Shown: positions 36,188 to 45,119, counted from the stretch's first letter. The stretch: 64,000 bases of DNA from Meishania litoralis (GCF_042611095.1 NZ_JBHFPV010000001.1:124001-188000), one strand, 5' to 3'. Notes: generated by a model not told the origin, from the sequence alone. A program made the numbers and translations.

Positions 36188-36244
36188 TTTACTCAACTTT
36201 TTGGCTCATCGACGACTCTAGCAACTCATACCCGCTTGCATAGA

Positions 36245-36388
36245 CTGTTCAAAAAGCACGTGCAAATGTCATATTGAGCCTGCCTAACGGCAAGGCAGGC
36301 TTGTCGAAATATTCCAGCGTATTGAAAATCAATGTCGGTTTCGACAGGCTCAACCCGACAATAGGGTCAAATATGCCTTTTTGAACAG
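36245..36388. mobile_element. MITE-like palindromic element
   Basis: A 144 bp unit with perfect 12 bp terminal inverted repeats (CTGTTCAAAAAG / CTTTTTGAACAG). Inside are a second inverted pair (ATTGAGCCTG on the left, CAGGCTCAAC on the right) and a nested hairpin GCCTGCC...GGCAGGC around 36279-36300. The GAGCCTG-TCGAAA motif is a frequent intergenic sequence in Bacteroidota. The unit fills the 276 bp gap between the broken DUF1801 gene and the HNH gene, has no ORF, and could fold into a long hairpin as RNA. Confidence 0.55.
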
Positions 36389-36463
36389 CCTCATGAATGC
36401 AATCTTACCGGTAGCTATCGGTACGCGGTAAATACGGTCACGCATTATTTCGGTCCCTTTTAG

Positions 36464-37030
36464 TTAGTATTCGGATACAGAACCCCAATTCTCACCTGTT
36501 TTAATTCGATAAAGTTGCATTTCAGAAATTCCGAACTGCTTTGCGATCATTTTCATCCGCGTTCTTCGGTTCGGGTCGTTTATCTTTCGCTTGATCAATT
36601 TGACCTTGGTTTCGGTCAACTTTGAATATGTTCTTGTGCGTGGTTTGTTCTTGTATTCGGGATTACTGAATTGGTGGATTTCCTTTTCTTTTTTCGTCGC
36701 CCATTTTAGGTTTTCCGAACGATTGTCGGTTTTATCGTAATTCAGGTGGATGACATAGATACCCTCGTTTTGTTCAAGAAAATGTTCGGCCACGAGTTTA
36801 TGCACGTACCTGCTCGTCCATTTTCTTTTTTTCCTTAAATTCAGGCGCAGCACTTGATAGCCGTTCACAAAAGATTTTTTTTGAAGGAACTCCTTTTCGC
36901 CCTTGCAGTTCAAAATGCGCCCGTAATTCGATATTTTGTATTTTTCCTTTTCGGCGATTTTTTCGTCAAATCGAATTTCTTTCCATTCTTCTTTCCAATA
37001 GTTTCTCATCATGTTGGGGGGCTTTCTCAA
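36464..37030 (-). CDS. NUMOD4 / HNH endonuclease-like protein
   Basis: 188 residues. EEWKEIRFDE and KYKISNYGRILN near residues 14-40 form a NUMOD4 motif as in homing-endonuclease-related proteins. RYVHKLVAEHFLE followed by YVIHLNYDKTDNRSENLKW is an HNH_3-type site; the usual NH before the acidic loop reads IH. From about residue 130 a helix-turn-helix follows (KLTETKVKLIKRK, MIAKQFGISEMQLYRIKTG). The product may be a free-standing endonuclease or a DNA-binding relic. The start could also be one of the Met codons 7-8 residues in. Confidence 0.8.
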   Translation of the reverse strand: MRKPPNMMRNYWKEEWKEIRFDEKIAEKEKYKISNYGRILNCKGEKEFLQKKSFVNGYQVLRLNLRKKRKWTSRYVHKLVAEHFLEQNEGIYVIHLNYDKTDNRSENLKWATKKEKEIHQFSNPEYKNKPRTRTYSKLTETKVKLIKRKINDPNRRTRMKMIAKQFGISEMQLYRIKTGENWGSVSEY

Positions 37031-37061
37031 AATATGTAAAGGGCAATCGTTTTATTTAAGA

Positions 37062-37087
37062 ACGGATTTAAATATAGAAAAATCCGT
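37062..37087. terminator. weak hairpin between the HNH gene and the 165-residue gene
   Basis: ACGGATTT and AAATCCGT form an 8 bp stem around an A/T-rich 10-base loop. On the minus strand it lies about 115 bp after the 165-residue gene's stop and is followed by an imperfect T-rich stretch, so termination is only a possibility. Confidence 0.3.
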
Positions 37088-37200
37088 CAGAAATCTACCG
37101 CCCAAAAATAATACTACGTTGTAATTGGGACTTGGTTCTAAATTAGCTAGAAAACTTACCATTCACTTCTGTTCTTTGTTCCACTATGTTTTCGACCAAC

Positions 37201-37698
37201 TCATTTTTGCTTTCTAGGTTTGATAATGATTTCCTTATGTAAGTTGGGAAAGTACTTTAACATCGTTTGTTTATCCTTGCCCGAGGTATCTATGAATGTC
37301 CAATTCAGACCATCATCGGAAGATAAGGCGATCAGGGTATATTCAGATTCAATTTTGCCCTGCGGCGTATTCATTGTCAATTGTTGTGTCAAAGTACATT
37401 GAAGTTCCCCATCTTTCTTTAAAAAGCTCGAAGGATCTTTAAAACTCAGATCTTTAAAGGTAAAACCATCATTCTTCATTTTGTCCATTGCTTGCTTTGT
37501 CGCATTTACCATATTTGACCTACCGCCCATCATTTCAATAACTTTAGGATAAGTGTACTCTGCAAAATTATCATAATCGCCCGCGAGAAAATATTTTTTC
37601 ATTTCGCCGAGTTGCTCATTCAGGTTTTTGTTCTCAGTTTGGGAAAAGGAAAATGTTGAACAAACAATCAATATCAATGACCCGATAAATTTATGCAT
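37201..37698 (-). CDS. small secreted protein of unknown function
   Basis: 165 residues with a signal peptide (HKFIGSLILIVCSTFSFSQ). The mature domain alternates helices and strands (MKKYFLAGDYDNFAEYTYPKV, then CTLTQQLTMNTPQGKIESEY) in a way that suggests an NTF2/SnoaL-like cone fold, without visible catalytic residues. It ends in a basic tail (IIIKPRKQK). Copy B of the intergenic repeat lies just upstream. It sits at the edge of the accessory stretch. Confidence 0.7.
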   Translation of the reverse strand: MHKFIGSLILIVCSTFSFSQTENKNLNEQLGEMKKYFLAGDYDNFAEYTYPKVIEMMGGRSNMVNATKQAMDKMKNDGFTFKDLSFKDPSSFLKKDGELQCTLTQQLTMNTPQGKIESEYTLIALSSDDGLNWTFIDTSGKDKQTMLKYFPNLHKEIIIKPRKQK

Positions 37699-37725
37699 AG
37701 GATTTTGTTTTTAAACTTTAACCAA

Positions 37726-37789
37726 GTTATAAAAGTACATTATAAATTTCTTACAATACCACAGCGTACAAGTACATCGCTCAAAAAGC
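37726..37789. repeat. intergenic repeat, copy B
   Basis: The partner of the segment at 35710-35775 (51 of 64 positions identical, same orientation). It starts 27 bp upstream of the 165-residue secreted-protein gene. A loosely inverted AAGCGCTTATAAGTC lies at about 37818-37833. The two copies delimit a 2 kb unit containing the DUF1801 pseudogene, the MITE-like element, the HNH gene and the small secreted protein. Confidence 0.6.
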
Positions 37790-37873
37790 GTGAGGCGACA
37801 TTTACAAGTAAATACAAGCGCTTATAAGTCTTTGTAAGCAATTTAAACCATGTATTTTTCCACCTTTGGCAAA

Positions 37874-40438
37874 CTAACGTTTGATAAGCCTATAAAACCC
37901 GATCCGCCCTTTTGGTGTCCGCACCTGCACAAAATAGACGCCTGTGGGTTGGCCCAAAAGATCAAGGGCGACCGTATCGGTGCGGGTAAACTTTTTTGAA
38001 GCAACATGCACCCGATTCGAGGTCAGCACCGTAACGAACACCTCATCATAGACCTGATCCAATATTATATTGACCTCATTCTCTGCGGGGTTCGGGTAAA
38101 GTACACCAACAGTTTCAGGGGCTTCATTTTTTAAGGGCAGTTCGGTCAAGGTGTAATTTGGTCCCGGTTGGTTACAACTGATGACAGGCGGTTCATCGGC
38201 ATAACCATCTGCATCGTCATCACGATACCAAAGGGCCTCGGCATTCACGGAAGCATCGTTATCGTCGCAATCCGTGGTCTGAAGGACCGTCGTCGTATAC
38301 CCCGTACCGGGATTTTGGCAGCTCTCCACCGTTTCGGAATCCGCAAAACCATCGCCATCGGCATCGAGATACCATGTGGACGATGCGGTCACGGAAGCAT
38401 CGTTATCGTCGCAATCCGTGGTCGGAAGGACCGTTGTCGTATACCCCGTACCGGGACTTTGACAGCTCTCCACCGTTGCGGAATGCGCAAAACCATCGCC
38501 ATCGGCATCGAGATACCATGTCGAGGATGCGTTCACGGAAGCATCGTTATCGTCGCAATCCGTGGTCGGCAAGACCGTTGTCGTATACCCCGTACCGGGA
38601 CTTTGGCAGCTTTCCACCGTTGCGAAATGCGCAAAACCATCGCCATCGGCATCGAGATACCATGTGGACGATGCGTTCACGGAAGCATCATTATCGTCGC
38701 AATCCGTGGTCGGCAAGACCGTTGTCGTATACCCCGTACCGGGACTTTGACAGCTTTCCACCGTTTCGGAATGCGCAAAACCATCGCCGTCTGCGTCGAG
38801 ATACCATGTCGAGGATGCGTTCACCGAAGCATCATTATCGTCGCAATCGGTGGTCGGCAAGACCGTCATCGTATACCCCGTACCGGGACTTTGGCAGCTT
38901 TCCACCGTTTGGGAATCCGCAAAACCATCGCCATCGGCATCGAGATACCAAACCGTTTCCGGATTGATGTTCGCGTCATTGTCATTGCAATCTGTCGTTG
39001 GCAAAACGGTCGTGGTGTATCCCGTTCCGGGACTTGTTGGACTCAATACCGTGTCCGGATGCGCATATCCGTCACCATCGGCATCGAGATACCATGTCTG
39101 GTCGGGGGTCTCGTTTCTGGAAATCACCAGGGTAATGCTCTTGTCGAAACCGATATCATTTCCTGCCGCATCGGTCTGTGTGGTACTTCCATTTCCGCTG
39201 TCAGGGTGTTGAATCGACATGAATAGAAATCGATTGTCAGGTGAAAATGTAATTCCCGTAGGTTCGGAACGATAAGGGGTGCGGCCGAATATCTTGACCT
39301 TTGGGACGTTTTGGGTATGTCCGTTTTCAACGACCCAAATATAGTTCTGAAAATCATCGGCATCCTGCATTACCCAAAGGTTGCCCTGCGCATCGAAAGC
39401 AAGGTTATCGGGACCATGGCCCCAAGGCACCGTGGAAGTACCGTTTTCATGTGTAATCGAATAGGATGCATTCCCAACATAGGTCTCCATATTCGATACG
39501 GTCATGCCTGTAATCGGGTCGGAATCTTGAAAACGATACACCCGATCTTCATTTTTTACCGCAAAGTAGATCCGACCATCGGGGCCGATTTCAACATCTT
39601 CGATTCCGTTAAAAACCGTGCCACCCACATTTGCACTTTGTTCTACTGTCGAATTCTGTTCGGCCTGGGTGGTATTGTCCAATTGGATCCAATTGCCCGA
39701 GCCGTTTTTAGAACCGCTATAAACATATAAATTGCCACTGCTCAAATCTTCGGCGTTATCGGCCACAAATTTATAGAGGTAACCTACGGTAGCATCCGCG
39801 CCCTGATAAACCGTTCTCCGGTTGCTATGAACGACGGCATTCTCATGTTTGAAGTTGCCCATGGCCCACAATTTATCAGCTCCGTTCAAACCACCTTGCT
39901 GGTCGATCACTGTTTTGGTCACCGGGTCGATCTCTATGGCCCACCCCAGATCATGGTAGCCATCAACGTTCACATCTATGGGAAACCCAAAACGATCCTG
40001 AAGTTCAATACTGGTATATTCCTCACAAGTGATTATCGTGTTCCAAGGGGTTACCGTACCGGAACAGTTGGCAGACGTGCCCACAACCGCACTAAAATCA
40101 ACGGCTTCAGATCTTGTCGTTTGCCAAAGTCCCGTTCCCGGATCATAATCAATGTCAAGAATCGCCACTCCGCCTTGAACATCCTCGGCGTTGATCGCGA
40201 GATATCCATTTTCGCTGCTCCCATTAATGGGCACGTATCCCGCAAAATCGTTTTTATCCTTTAGCGTACCTCCTTGGGTCAGCGCATCGCCCGTTTCGAT
40301 GATTTTTTGAAAACGGTGCGTGGCGGGAATTACAAAATCGGTATTCTGAACGCCCGGGGGCACCGAGGTGAAGTCACCGATCTGTTGTGCACAAATCCCA
40401 ACTGAAAACAATAAAAAAGGGAAAATTCTAAAGTTCAT
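37874..40438 (-). CDS. PhoX-like (DUF839) secreted protein with Ca-binding-type repeats and T9SS type A tail
   Basis: 854 residues from ATG 40438 (MNFRIFPFLLFSVGICAQ, signal peptide). Residues 20-450 resemble PhoX-type calcium-dependent alkaline phosphatases/propellers: PWNTIITCEEY near residue 130, GWAIEIDPVTKTVID, GNFKHENAVVHSNRRTVYQG, and NGIEDVEIGPDGRIYFAV. Then six copies and one degenerate copy of a 48-residue repeat (WYLDADGDGFA ... TDCDDNDASVNA) follow, with DxDxDG-type loops like those of putative metal-binding repeats. The tail (LYPNPAENEVNI to GFYRLIKR) is a type A T9SS sorting domain. It probably acts on phosphate esters at the cell surface; activity not proven. Confidence 0.85.
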   Translation of the reverse strand: MNFRIFPFLLFSVGICAQQIGDFTSVPPGVQNTDFVIPATHRFQKIIETGDALTQGGTLKDKNDFAGYVPINGSSENGYLAINAEDVQGGVAILDIDYDPGTGLWQTTRSEAVDFSAVVGTSANCSGTVTPWNTIITCEEYTSIELQDRFGFPIDVNVDGYHDLGWAIEIDPVTKTVIDQQGGLNGADKLWAMGNFKHENAVVHSNRRTVYQGADATVGYLYKFVADNAEDLSSGNLYVYSGSKNGSGNWIQLDNTTQAEQNSTVEQSANVGGTVFNGIEDVEIGPDGRIYFAVKNEDRVYRFQDSDPITGMTVSNMETYVGNASYSITHENGTSTVPWGHGPDNLAFDAQGNLWVMQDADDFQNYIWVVENGHTQNVPKVKIFGRTPYRSEPTGITFSPDNRFLFMSIQHPDSGNGSTTQTDAAGNDIGFDKSITLVISRNETPDQTWYLDADGDGYAHPDTVLSPTSPGTGYTTTVLPTTDCNDNDANINPETVWYLDADGDGFADSQTVESCQSPGTGYTMTVLPTTDCDDNDASVNASSTWYLDADGDGFAHSETVESCQSPGTGYTTTVLPTTDCDDNDASVNASSTWYLDADGDGFAHFATVESCQSPGTGYTTTVLPTTDCDDNDASVNASSTWYLDADGDGFAHSATVESCQSPGTGYTTTVLPTTDCDDNDASVTASSTWYLDADGDGFADSETVESCQNPGTGYTTTVLQTTDCDDNDASVNAEALWYRDDDADGYADEPPVISCNQPGPNYTLTELPLKNEAPETVGVLYPNPAENEVNIILDQVYDEVFVTVLTSNRVHVASKKFTRTDTVALDLLGQPTGVYFVQVRTPKGRIGFYRLIKR
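38120..39110 (-). repeat. 144 bp coding tandem repeat array
   Basis: The segment encoding WYLDADGDG recurs at an exact 144 bp period (codons for the repeat start at about 38227, 38371, 38515, 38659, 38803, 38947 and 39091 on the reverse strand). The central copies are almost identical at DNA level, the outer ones diverged. This points to recent expansion by unequal recombination or slippage. The array is in frame (48 codons) and explains the long spurious ORFs on the opposite strand. Confidence 0.9.
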
Positions 40439-40582
40439 TGCATTTCGTTTTACGGGAAAACGCATTGCGATACCAACCGCTCATTCGCCCGAATCAAACG
40501 AATTTATGCAAACTGTTGCGGAAAGAAACAAAAATTCGATGTTGAACCCGATTTAAGGGCCACTTTACCACCCTAGAAAGGC

Positions 40583-41230
40583 TTAATCGGCACGCTTGGC
40601 GACCGTGGCAAATTGAAGGTAGAACATATCCATCGCCGTGAACAAAAAAGGAATATTATAGAGATAGGGCTTTAGGGACCCTGTTCTGTTAATTCCTTCG
40701 TGCCGCACTATTTCGAACCCTAGCCTGCGGTACATGTTCGCAATACTACTCTTGGTAAAAAAGCGCAAATGGGTCTTATCGAAAATACCATGGCCCTCAT
40801 ATTCGAACTTTTTTTGGAGTACAATCTTCTTAAAGGCATCATGATAACGGATATTGGGGATGGAACTAATTACAACACCTTGATCGGTGAGCTTGTTCCT
40901 CAAAGTGGCCAACACCGAATAGGGATCTACTAAATGCTCCAGAACATCATTGCAATAAATGGCGTCGAAATAATTGTCGGGCAACCCGTCCAAAATATCC
41001 TCACATGGTCCAATGTATACTTTATCCAATACTTTTTGTGCCTGTTTGCCTGGTTCCGGCATCAACTCGATACCCCAAGCTTCAAGGCCTTCCCTTTGTT
41101 TGATGTGTGCTGCAAAAGTGCCTTCACCACAACCAACATCCAATAGCGTTTTGCATCCCGACGGGAGATAGGCCAACATTTCCGGTCGAACATGGTTGTA
41201 ATAGTCGTCGGCTTTGTTCTCGTAATCCAT
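40583..41230 (-). CDS. class I SAM-dependent methyltransferase
   Basis: 215 residues. Motif I is LLDVGCGEGTFAAHI near residue 28, with the acidic SAM-ribose residue in WGIELMPEPG near residue 52. DAIYCNDVLEHLVDPYSVLATL near residue 90 is the motif III/IV region of UbiE/UbiG-like enzymes. RFFTKSSIANMYRRLGFEI is a typical late helix. The substrate is unknown; such proteins often accompany surface-polysaccharide genes, but none is adjacent here. A 582 bp gap without genes lies upstream. Confidence 0.88.
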   Translation of the reverse strand: MDYENKADDYYNHVRPEMLAYLPSGCKTLLDVGCGEGTFAAHIKQREGLEAWGIELMPEPGKQAQKVLDKVYIGPCEDILDGLPDNYFDAIYCNDVLEHLVDPYSVLATLRNKLTDQGVVISSIPNIRYHDAFKKIVLQKKFEYEGHGIFDKTHLRFFTKSSIANMYRRLGFEIVRHEGINRTGSLKPYLYNIPFLFTAMDMFYLQFATVAKRAD

Positions 41231-41812
41231 TAACCTTGCCTCATGCAGTTCTTAGAAACCAAAGGTACACTTTCTTATCCGGAAAATTAATTTTTGGAAA
41301 TTTGCATTAATCCTTACATAAACCTGAGTTGGATTAATCGAAAACAACAAGTCACAGAAAATAAAATAATTGCAAATTGTCGGGTCGAACACAGTCAAGA
41401 CCTGTTTCAAAATATCTATGCCAAATGATTCCTTGACTGCGCCCGGAGAGACACTTTTGGCCTTCATTCTTACAACATAATATTAGCTAATCGGAGACTT
41501 AATAATCGAACTCAGGTAATAATAATCTTTTTCACAGTTTTCTGTGTAAAAATAACGTTGGATGGGTATTTGAGCGCAAATAAGGAATTTATTAAAACCC
41601 ACTCTGCCGGTAGGTATCGACGAGATAAGCCACAGAGAACCATCCCGACAAAATCTTCCTGGCAAATTTTGCCGGTTTCTTTTTTATCATTCTACCTCAC
41701 CCAGAACTGCTTATGGCGGTTTCGGCCTCTCCTTTGGAGACGTGAATCGAAAAACCGACTGCCCCGATACACTCCTATATCATCGGAATAGGAGAATTCT
41801 TTAGACTAAACC
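41231..41812. other. 582 bp intergenic region without a supported gene
   Basis: It lies between the methyltransferase start and the end of the BACON lipoprotein gene, both on the minus strand. Short ORFs here (for example minus 41467-41252) have no recognisable content. Near the right end CTCCTAT/ATAGGAG (41772-41778, 41788-41794) could form a short hairpin after the BACON gene. I see no tRNA and no convincing promoter. Confidence 0.5.
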
Positions 41813-43477
41813 TTAGTTCACAGGCAAGGTTGCAATCGCCCATCTCACAGAAGAATTTTCTATCTCGGAAGCCCTAACAACCGCGTAGAATTCAGTACCG
41901 CTCGAATTGAAAAACACGAAATGCCCTTTTGAATCAAATAGTCTTTCATTTCCGTAAATGTCGGTACCAAAAAATTGCGGAAGCATCACATCACCTTGAA
42001 AATTGTAGAAATCAGCGGTATATTTTTTTACTATGCTACCTGGATTACTTTCCCAATTATATCCACTTTCAAAAACTGCATAGACAATATTCGATTCTTC
42101 GTGATGATCAAGAGCTGCAACGCGTTCATCTTGGGAACCAACCAAACTACCACTATACCTCATATCGGTTGATTCAGAATTGGTGGCATTAAATATGTTT
42201 CTACTTCTGGAGAATAGCTTTTCACCATTTTCAGAAATCCATATATTACCATCAAAGGCAAAATCGCCATGATAGGGTGAATCGTACATATATTGGGCGA
42301 CACCCATGGTTATGTCATATTTTTCGAAATCGGATGGTGACAAGCCGTTGTCGGCACCGTAAATAAAATCACCCGACGGGTGCAGTTTAACCCTAGTACC
42401 CGCTCTAATACTATTACCCGTATGCAAGGTTTCCTGTTTGGTACTTAAATCGATGCAGCGAATCGTCTCCCATTGATCGACCTTTGGAAATGCATATACC
42501 CAATCGTTTGGTGCCAAAATGATATCGAAGACATCGGTAGACACATCAAATATATCTATCAACTGCATTGTTGAAAGATCGATATGCGAAATTTTTCCAT
42601 CATGACCCACTGCCGCATATTTCCCATCTTGACTTATAGATACACAGGTAGGGGGCAAATTCAATACAAGCGTTTCTACCGTTTCTGAAACAAGGTCATA
42701 TTTTCGGATATGATTTGGAGCGATGGAAACAGTAACCAATTTATCATCGTTTCGGTCATATTCTGCATCAATTATTTCACCGCTTTCGAGCAACCATTTT
42801 TCTTCTTTGAAAGAATTGACGACAATACTAATTCCAACTGGGTCATTTTGACCATTCAAGACCATGATCGGCCATTCATATACTTGTGTAAGAAGCTGCT
42901 CTCTATTCACGGTAACAGATACTTTTGTGGAATCGCCTGCGGTCAAAAATCCTGTACTCGGCACTATGGACAAATCCGAATTTGAATTTTCAATTGTCCA
43001 ATCGTAATCTGTTCCCCCCTCATTTATAACATAAAAATCTTTACTATTCTCAGAAAAATCAAATTCCAATTCACCCTGGGACACGGCAAGTATTGAAACA
43101 GGAGGGTCTTCAACCAATATTTGGATATCAACAGAAACTTTACCGGCTCCGTTCGAGACCAATTCCAGCATTCCCGAGTGAGTGCCAGCAGTTAACCCTT
43201 CTGTATTGGGCAATACTTCGATTTCAACCAATTCATCACCAACCAGACCCGAATCCGGGCTTACGGAAATCCAGTCCGGTTTTGAACTTACACTCCATTG
43301 GAAACTTCCTACTGGTTGGGCCGATAGTAAAAATTTTCCCTTTTCGTTACCTAAAAGCTGAAGTGAACTTGGTGAAGCAACTAACTTTGAAGTCAACTTA
43401 GGGATATCTTCTGTTTCACATGAATGAAATGTTAAAAGAAGCAGAAACAATAATAGGCTATACTTGGAAAAAGTCAT
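41813..43477 (-). CDS. BACON-domain lipoprotein with C-terminal propeller-like region
   Basis: 554 residues from ATG 43477; ATG 43492 is an alternative. Lipoprotein signal with lipobox FHSC. Two BACON-type Ig-like domains follow: one around FQWSVSSKPDWISVSPDSG, the second around YDWTIENSNSDLSIVPSTG, each ending in a T-K/V strand. From about residue 235 repeated strand motifs (VTVSIAPNHIRKYDLVSETV, then CVSISQDGKYAAVGHDGKI, HIDLSTMQLIDIF) suggest a beta-propeller. BACON domains are often attached to glycan-binding or -degrading lipoproteins. No catalytic motif is visible; ligand unknown. Confidence 0.8.
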   Translation of the reverse strand: MTFSKYSLLLFLLLLTFHSCETEDIPKLTSKLVASPSSLQLLGNEKGKFLLSAQPVGSFQWSVSSKPDWISVSPDSGLVGDELVEIEVLPNTEGLTAGTHSGMLELVSNGAGKVSVDIQILVEDPPVSILAVSQGELEFDFSENSKDFYVINEGGTDYDWTIENSNSDLSIVPSTGFLTAGDSTKVSVTVNREQLLTQVYEWPIMVLNGQNDPVGISIVVNSFKEEKWLLESGEIIDAEYDRNDDKLVTVSIAPNHIRKYDLVSETVETLVLNLPPTCVSISQDGKYAAVGHDGKISHIDLSTMQLIDIFDVSTDVFDIILAPNDWVYAFPKVDQWETIRCIDLSTKQETLHTGNSIRAGTRVKLHPSGDFIYGADNGLSPSDFEKYDITMGVAQYMYDSPYHGDFAFDGNIWISENGEKLFSRSRNIFNATNSESTDMRYSGSLVGSQDERVAALDHHEESNIVYAVFESGYNWESNPGSIVKKYTADFYNFQGDVMLPQFFGTDIYGNERLFDSKGHFVFFNSSGTEFYAVVRASEIENSSVRWAIATLPVN

Positions 43478-43615
43478 TCGTGAGATGGTCATTAGTAGGT
43501 TTTATCTTTCAAATTATCTATTATAGAAAACGATAAAGATAAATTCGTAGTATATTCTTTATACTATATAATCGACAAAGGTTTTGTAAATCTTGTCTTC
43601 TTGCTAAAACATCTA

Positions 43616-45088
43616 CTAGCGACTATAGTTCGGAGACTCTTTGGTAATCGTCACATCATGCGGGTGGCTTTCATTGATACCGCTCGCCGTAATCTTTATG
43701 AAGCGACCCGATTCCTGTAAGGTAGCGATGTCTTTGGCACCGCAGTAGCCCATACCGGCCCGCAGTCCGCCTACGAATTGATGGATGCTTTCATTAAGTT
43801 CCCCTTTGTAGGGCACACGCCCGACGATACCCTCGGGCACCAGTTTTTTAATGTCGTCTTCGACATCTTGAAAATAGCGGTCTTTTGAACCTTGCTTCAT
43901 GGCTTCGACAGAGCCCATTCCACGGTACGATTTAAACTTTCTTCCTTCATAGATAATGGTCTCCCCCGGTGATTCCTTGGTACCTGCCAACAGTGATCCG
44001 AGCATCACGGTATCGGCCCCGGCGGCAATTGCTTTGGGGATATCTCCCGTATACCGGATTCCTCCATCCGCGATAACGGGAACCCCGCTTCCCTTTATGG
44101 CCGCGGCAACTTCCAGGACAGCCGAGAATTGCGGAAATCCGACCCCGGCGACGACCCGCGTGGTACAGATGGATCCGGGACCTATTCCTACCTTAACGGC
44201 ATCGGCCCCTGCCTCTACCAAATATTTGGCAGCTTCACCCGTAGCGATATTACCCACGATTACTTCAAGGTCGGGAAATTTCTTTTTTACGTCCTTTAAG
44301 ACCGACACGACCCCTTTTGTGTGCCCATGGGCCGTATCGATGACGATGGCATCGACCCCGGCATTGACCAATGCCGCCGCCCTTTCGACCGCGTCGGCGG
44401 TAACACCAAGTGCGGCCGCCACACGCAAACGACCGAATTGGTCTTTGTTGGCAATCGGTTTTTGGGTCAGTTTCGTAATATCCCTGAACGTAATCAGGCC
44501 GACCAGTTTGTAATTTTTATCGACAACGGGAAGTTTCTCTATTTTGTTTTCTTGAAGAATATCCTCGGCCTCAGCCAAAGAGGTTCCCTCGCCGACAGTA
44601 ACCAGATTCTCGGATGTCATGACTTCGGATAACGGTCGATCGTTATTTTTTTCGAAACGCAAATCCCTGTTCGTGACTATCCCTAACAGCTTTCCTTTAT
44701 CATCTACTATGGGAATGCCGCCGATACTAAATTCGGCCATATTAGCTTTTGCATCGCGAACAAGGGCATCGGCCCGCAAGGTGACCGGATCCAAGATCAT
44801 TCCGCTTTCGGCCCTTTTTACCTTTCTGACCTTCAGGGCCTGCTGCTCAATGGTCATGTTCTTGTGCAAAACCCCGATGCCACCTTCTTGGGCGATGGCA
44901 ATGGCCATTCGCGATTCGGTAACCGTATCCATGGCCGCTGAGACTATGGGCACATTGATCGTGATATTTCGTGTGAACTTTGTTTGAATGTTTACCTCGC
45001 GGGGCAATACTTCGGAAAAGGCTGGAACCAGGAGTACGTCGTCGTATGTGAGACCTTCTCCTAGGATTTTATCAAGGTGGGCTTGCAT
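43616..45088 (-). CDS. guaB: IMP dehydrogenase
   Basis: 490 residues. It oxidises IMP to XMP with NAD, the committed step to GTP. The barrel is split by a CBS pair at about residues 93-205 (VTLRADALVRDAKANM, MTSENLVTVGEG, EKLPVVDKNYKLVGLITFRDI). The catalytic Cys loop GPGSICTTRVVAG is near residue 305, and the flap has YRGMGSVEAMKQG and DRYFQ near residue 395. The C-terminus HDVTITKE is standard. It is preceded by a perfect -7 box. Confidence 0.97.
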   Translation of the reverse strand: MQAHLDKILGEGLTYDDVLLVPAFSEVLPREVNIQTKFTRNITINVPIVSAAMDTVTESRMAIAIAQEGGIGVLHKNMTIEQQALKVRKVKRAESGMILDPVTLRADALVRDAKANMAEFSIGGIPIVDDKGKLLGIVTNRDLRFEKNNDRPLSEVMTSENLVTVGEGTSLAEAEDILQENKIEKLPVVDKNYKLVGLITFRDITKLTQKPIANKDQFGRLRVAAALGVTADAVERAAALVNAGVDAIVIDTAHGHTKGVVSVLKDVKKKFPDLEVIVGNIATGEAAKYLVEAGADAVKVGIGPGSICTTRVVAGVGFPQFSAVLEVAAAIKGSGVPVIADGGIRYTGDIPKAIAAGADTVMLGSLLAGTKESPGETIIYEGRKFKSYRGMGSVEAMKQGSKDRYFQDVEDDIKKLVPEGIVGRVPYKGELNESIHQFVGGLRAGMGYCGAKDIATLQESGRFIKITASGINESHPHDVTITKESPNYSR

Positions 45089-45111
45089 GGCAATTAAGGA
45101 TTAATTGCGTG

Positions 45112-45119
45112 CAAATATA
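45112..45119 (-). promoter_or_regulatory. candidate -7 box for guaB
   Basis: The minus strand reads TATATTTG, a perfect TAnnTTTG, 24-31 bp before the guaB start codon. No TTG is seen 17-23 bp further upstream, where the end of the membrane-protein gene begins. Confidence 0.5.

Noticed and set aside
38120..39110. Regularly spaced near-identical repeats that could be taken for a CRISPR array or minisatellite
   Set aside because: The 144 bp period is in frame with the PhoX-like gene and both the conserved and variable parts encode the same protein repeat; no short repeat/unique spacer pattern exists.
38168..39226. Long ORFs (up to 352 codons) on the plus strand across the same region
   Set aside because: They are a mirror effect of the periodic coding repeat on the minus strand; the translations are repetitive, His/Arg-rich and unlike any protein family.
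41252..41665. Short minus-strand ORFs in the gap before the BACON gene
   Set aside because: No signal peptide, motif or ribosome-binding context; they change frame repeatedly and do not resemble a decayed known family.
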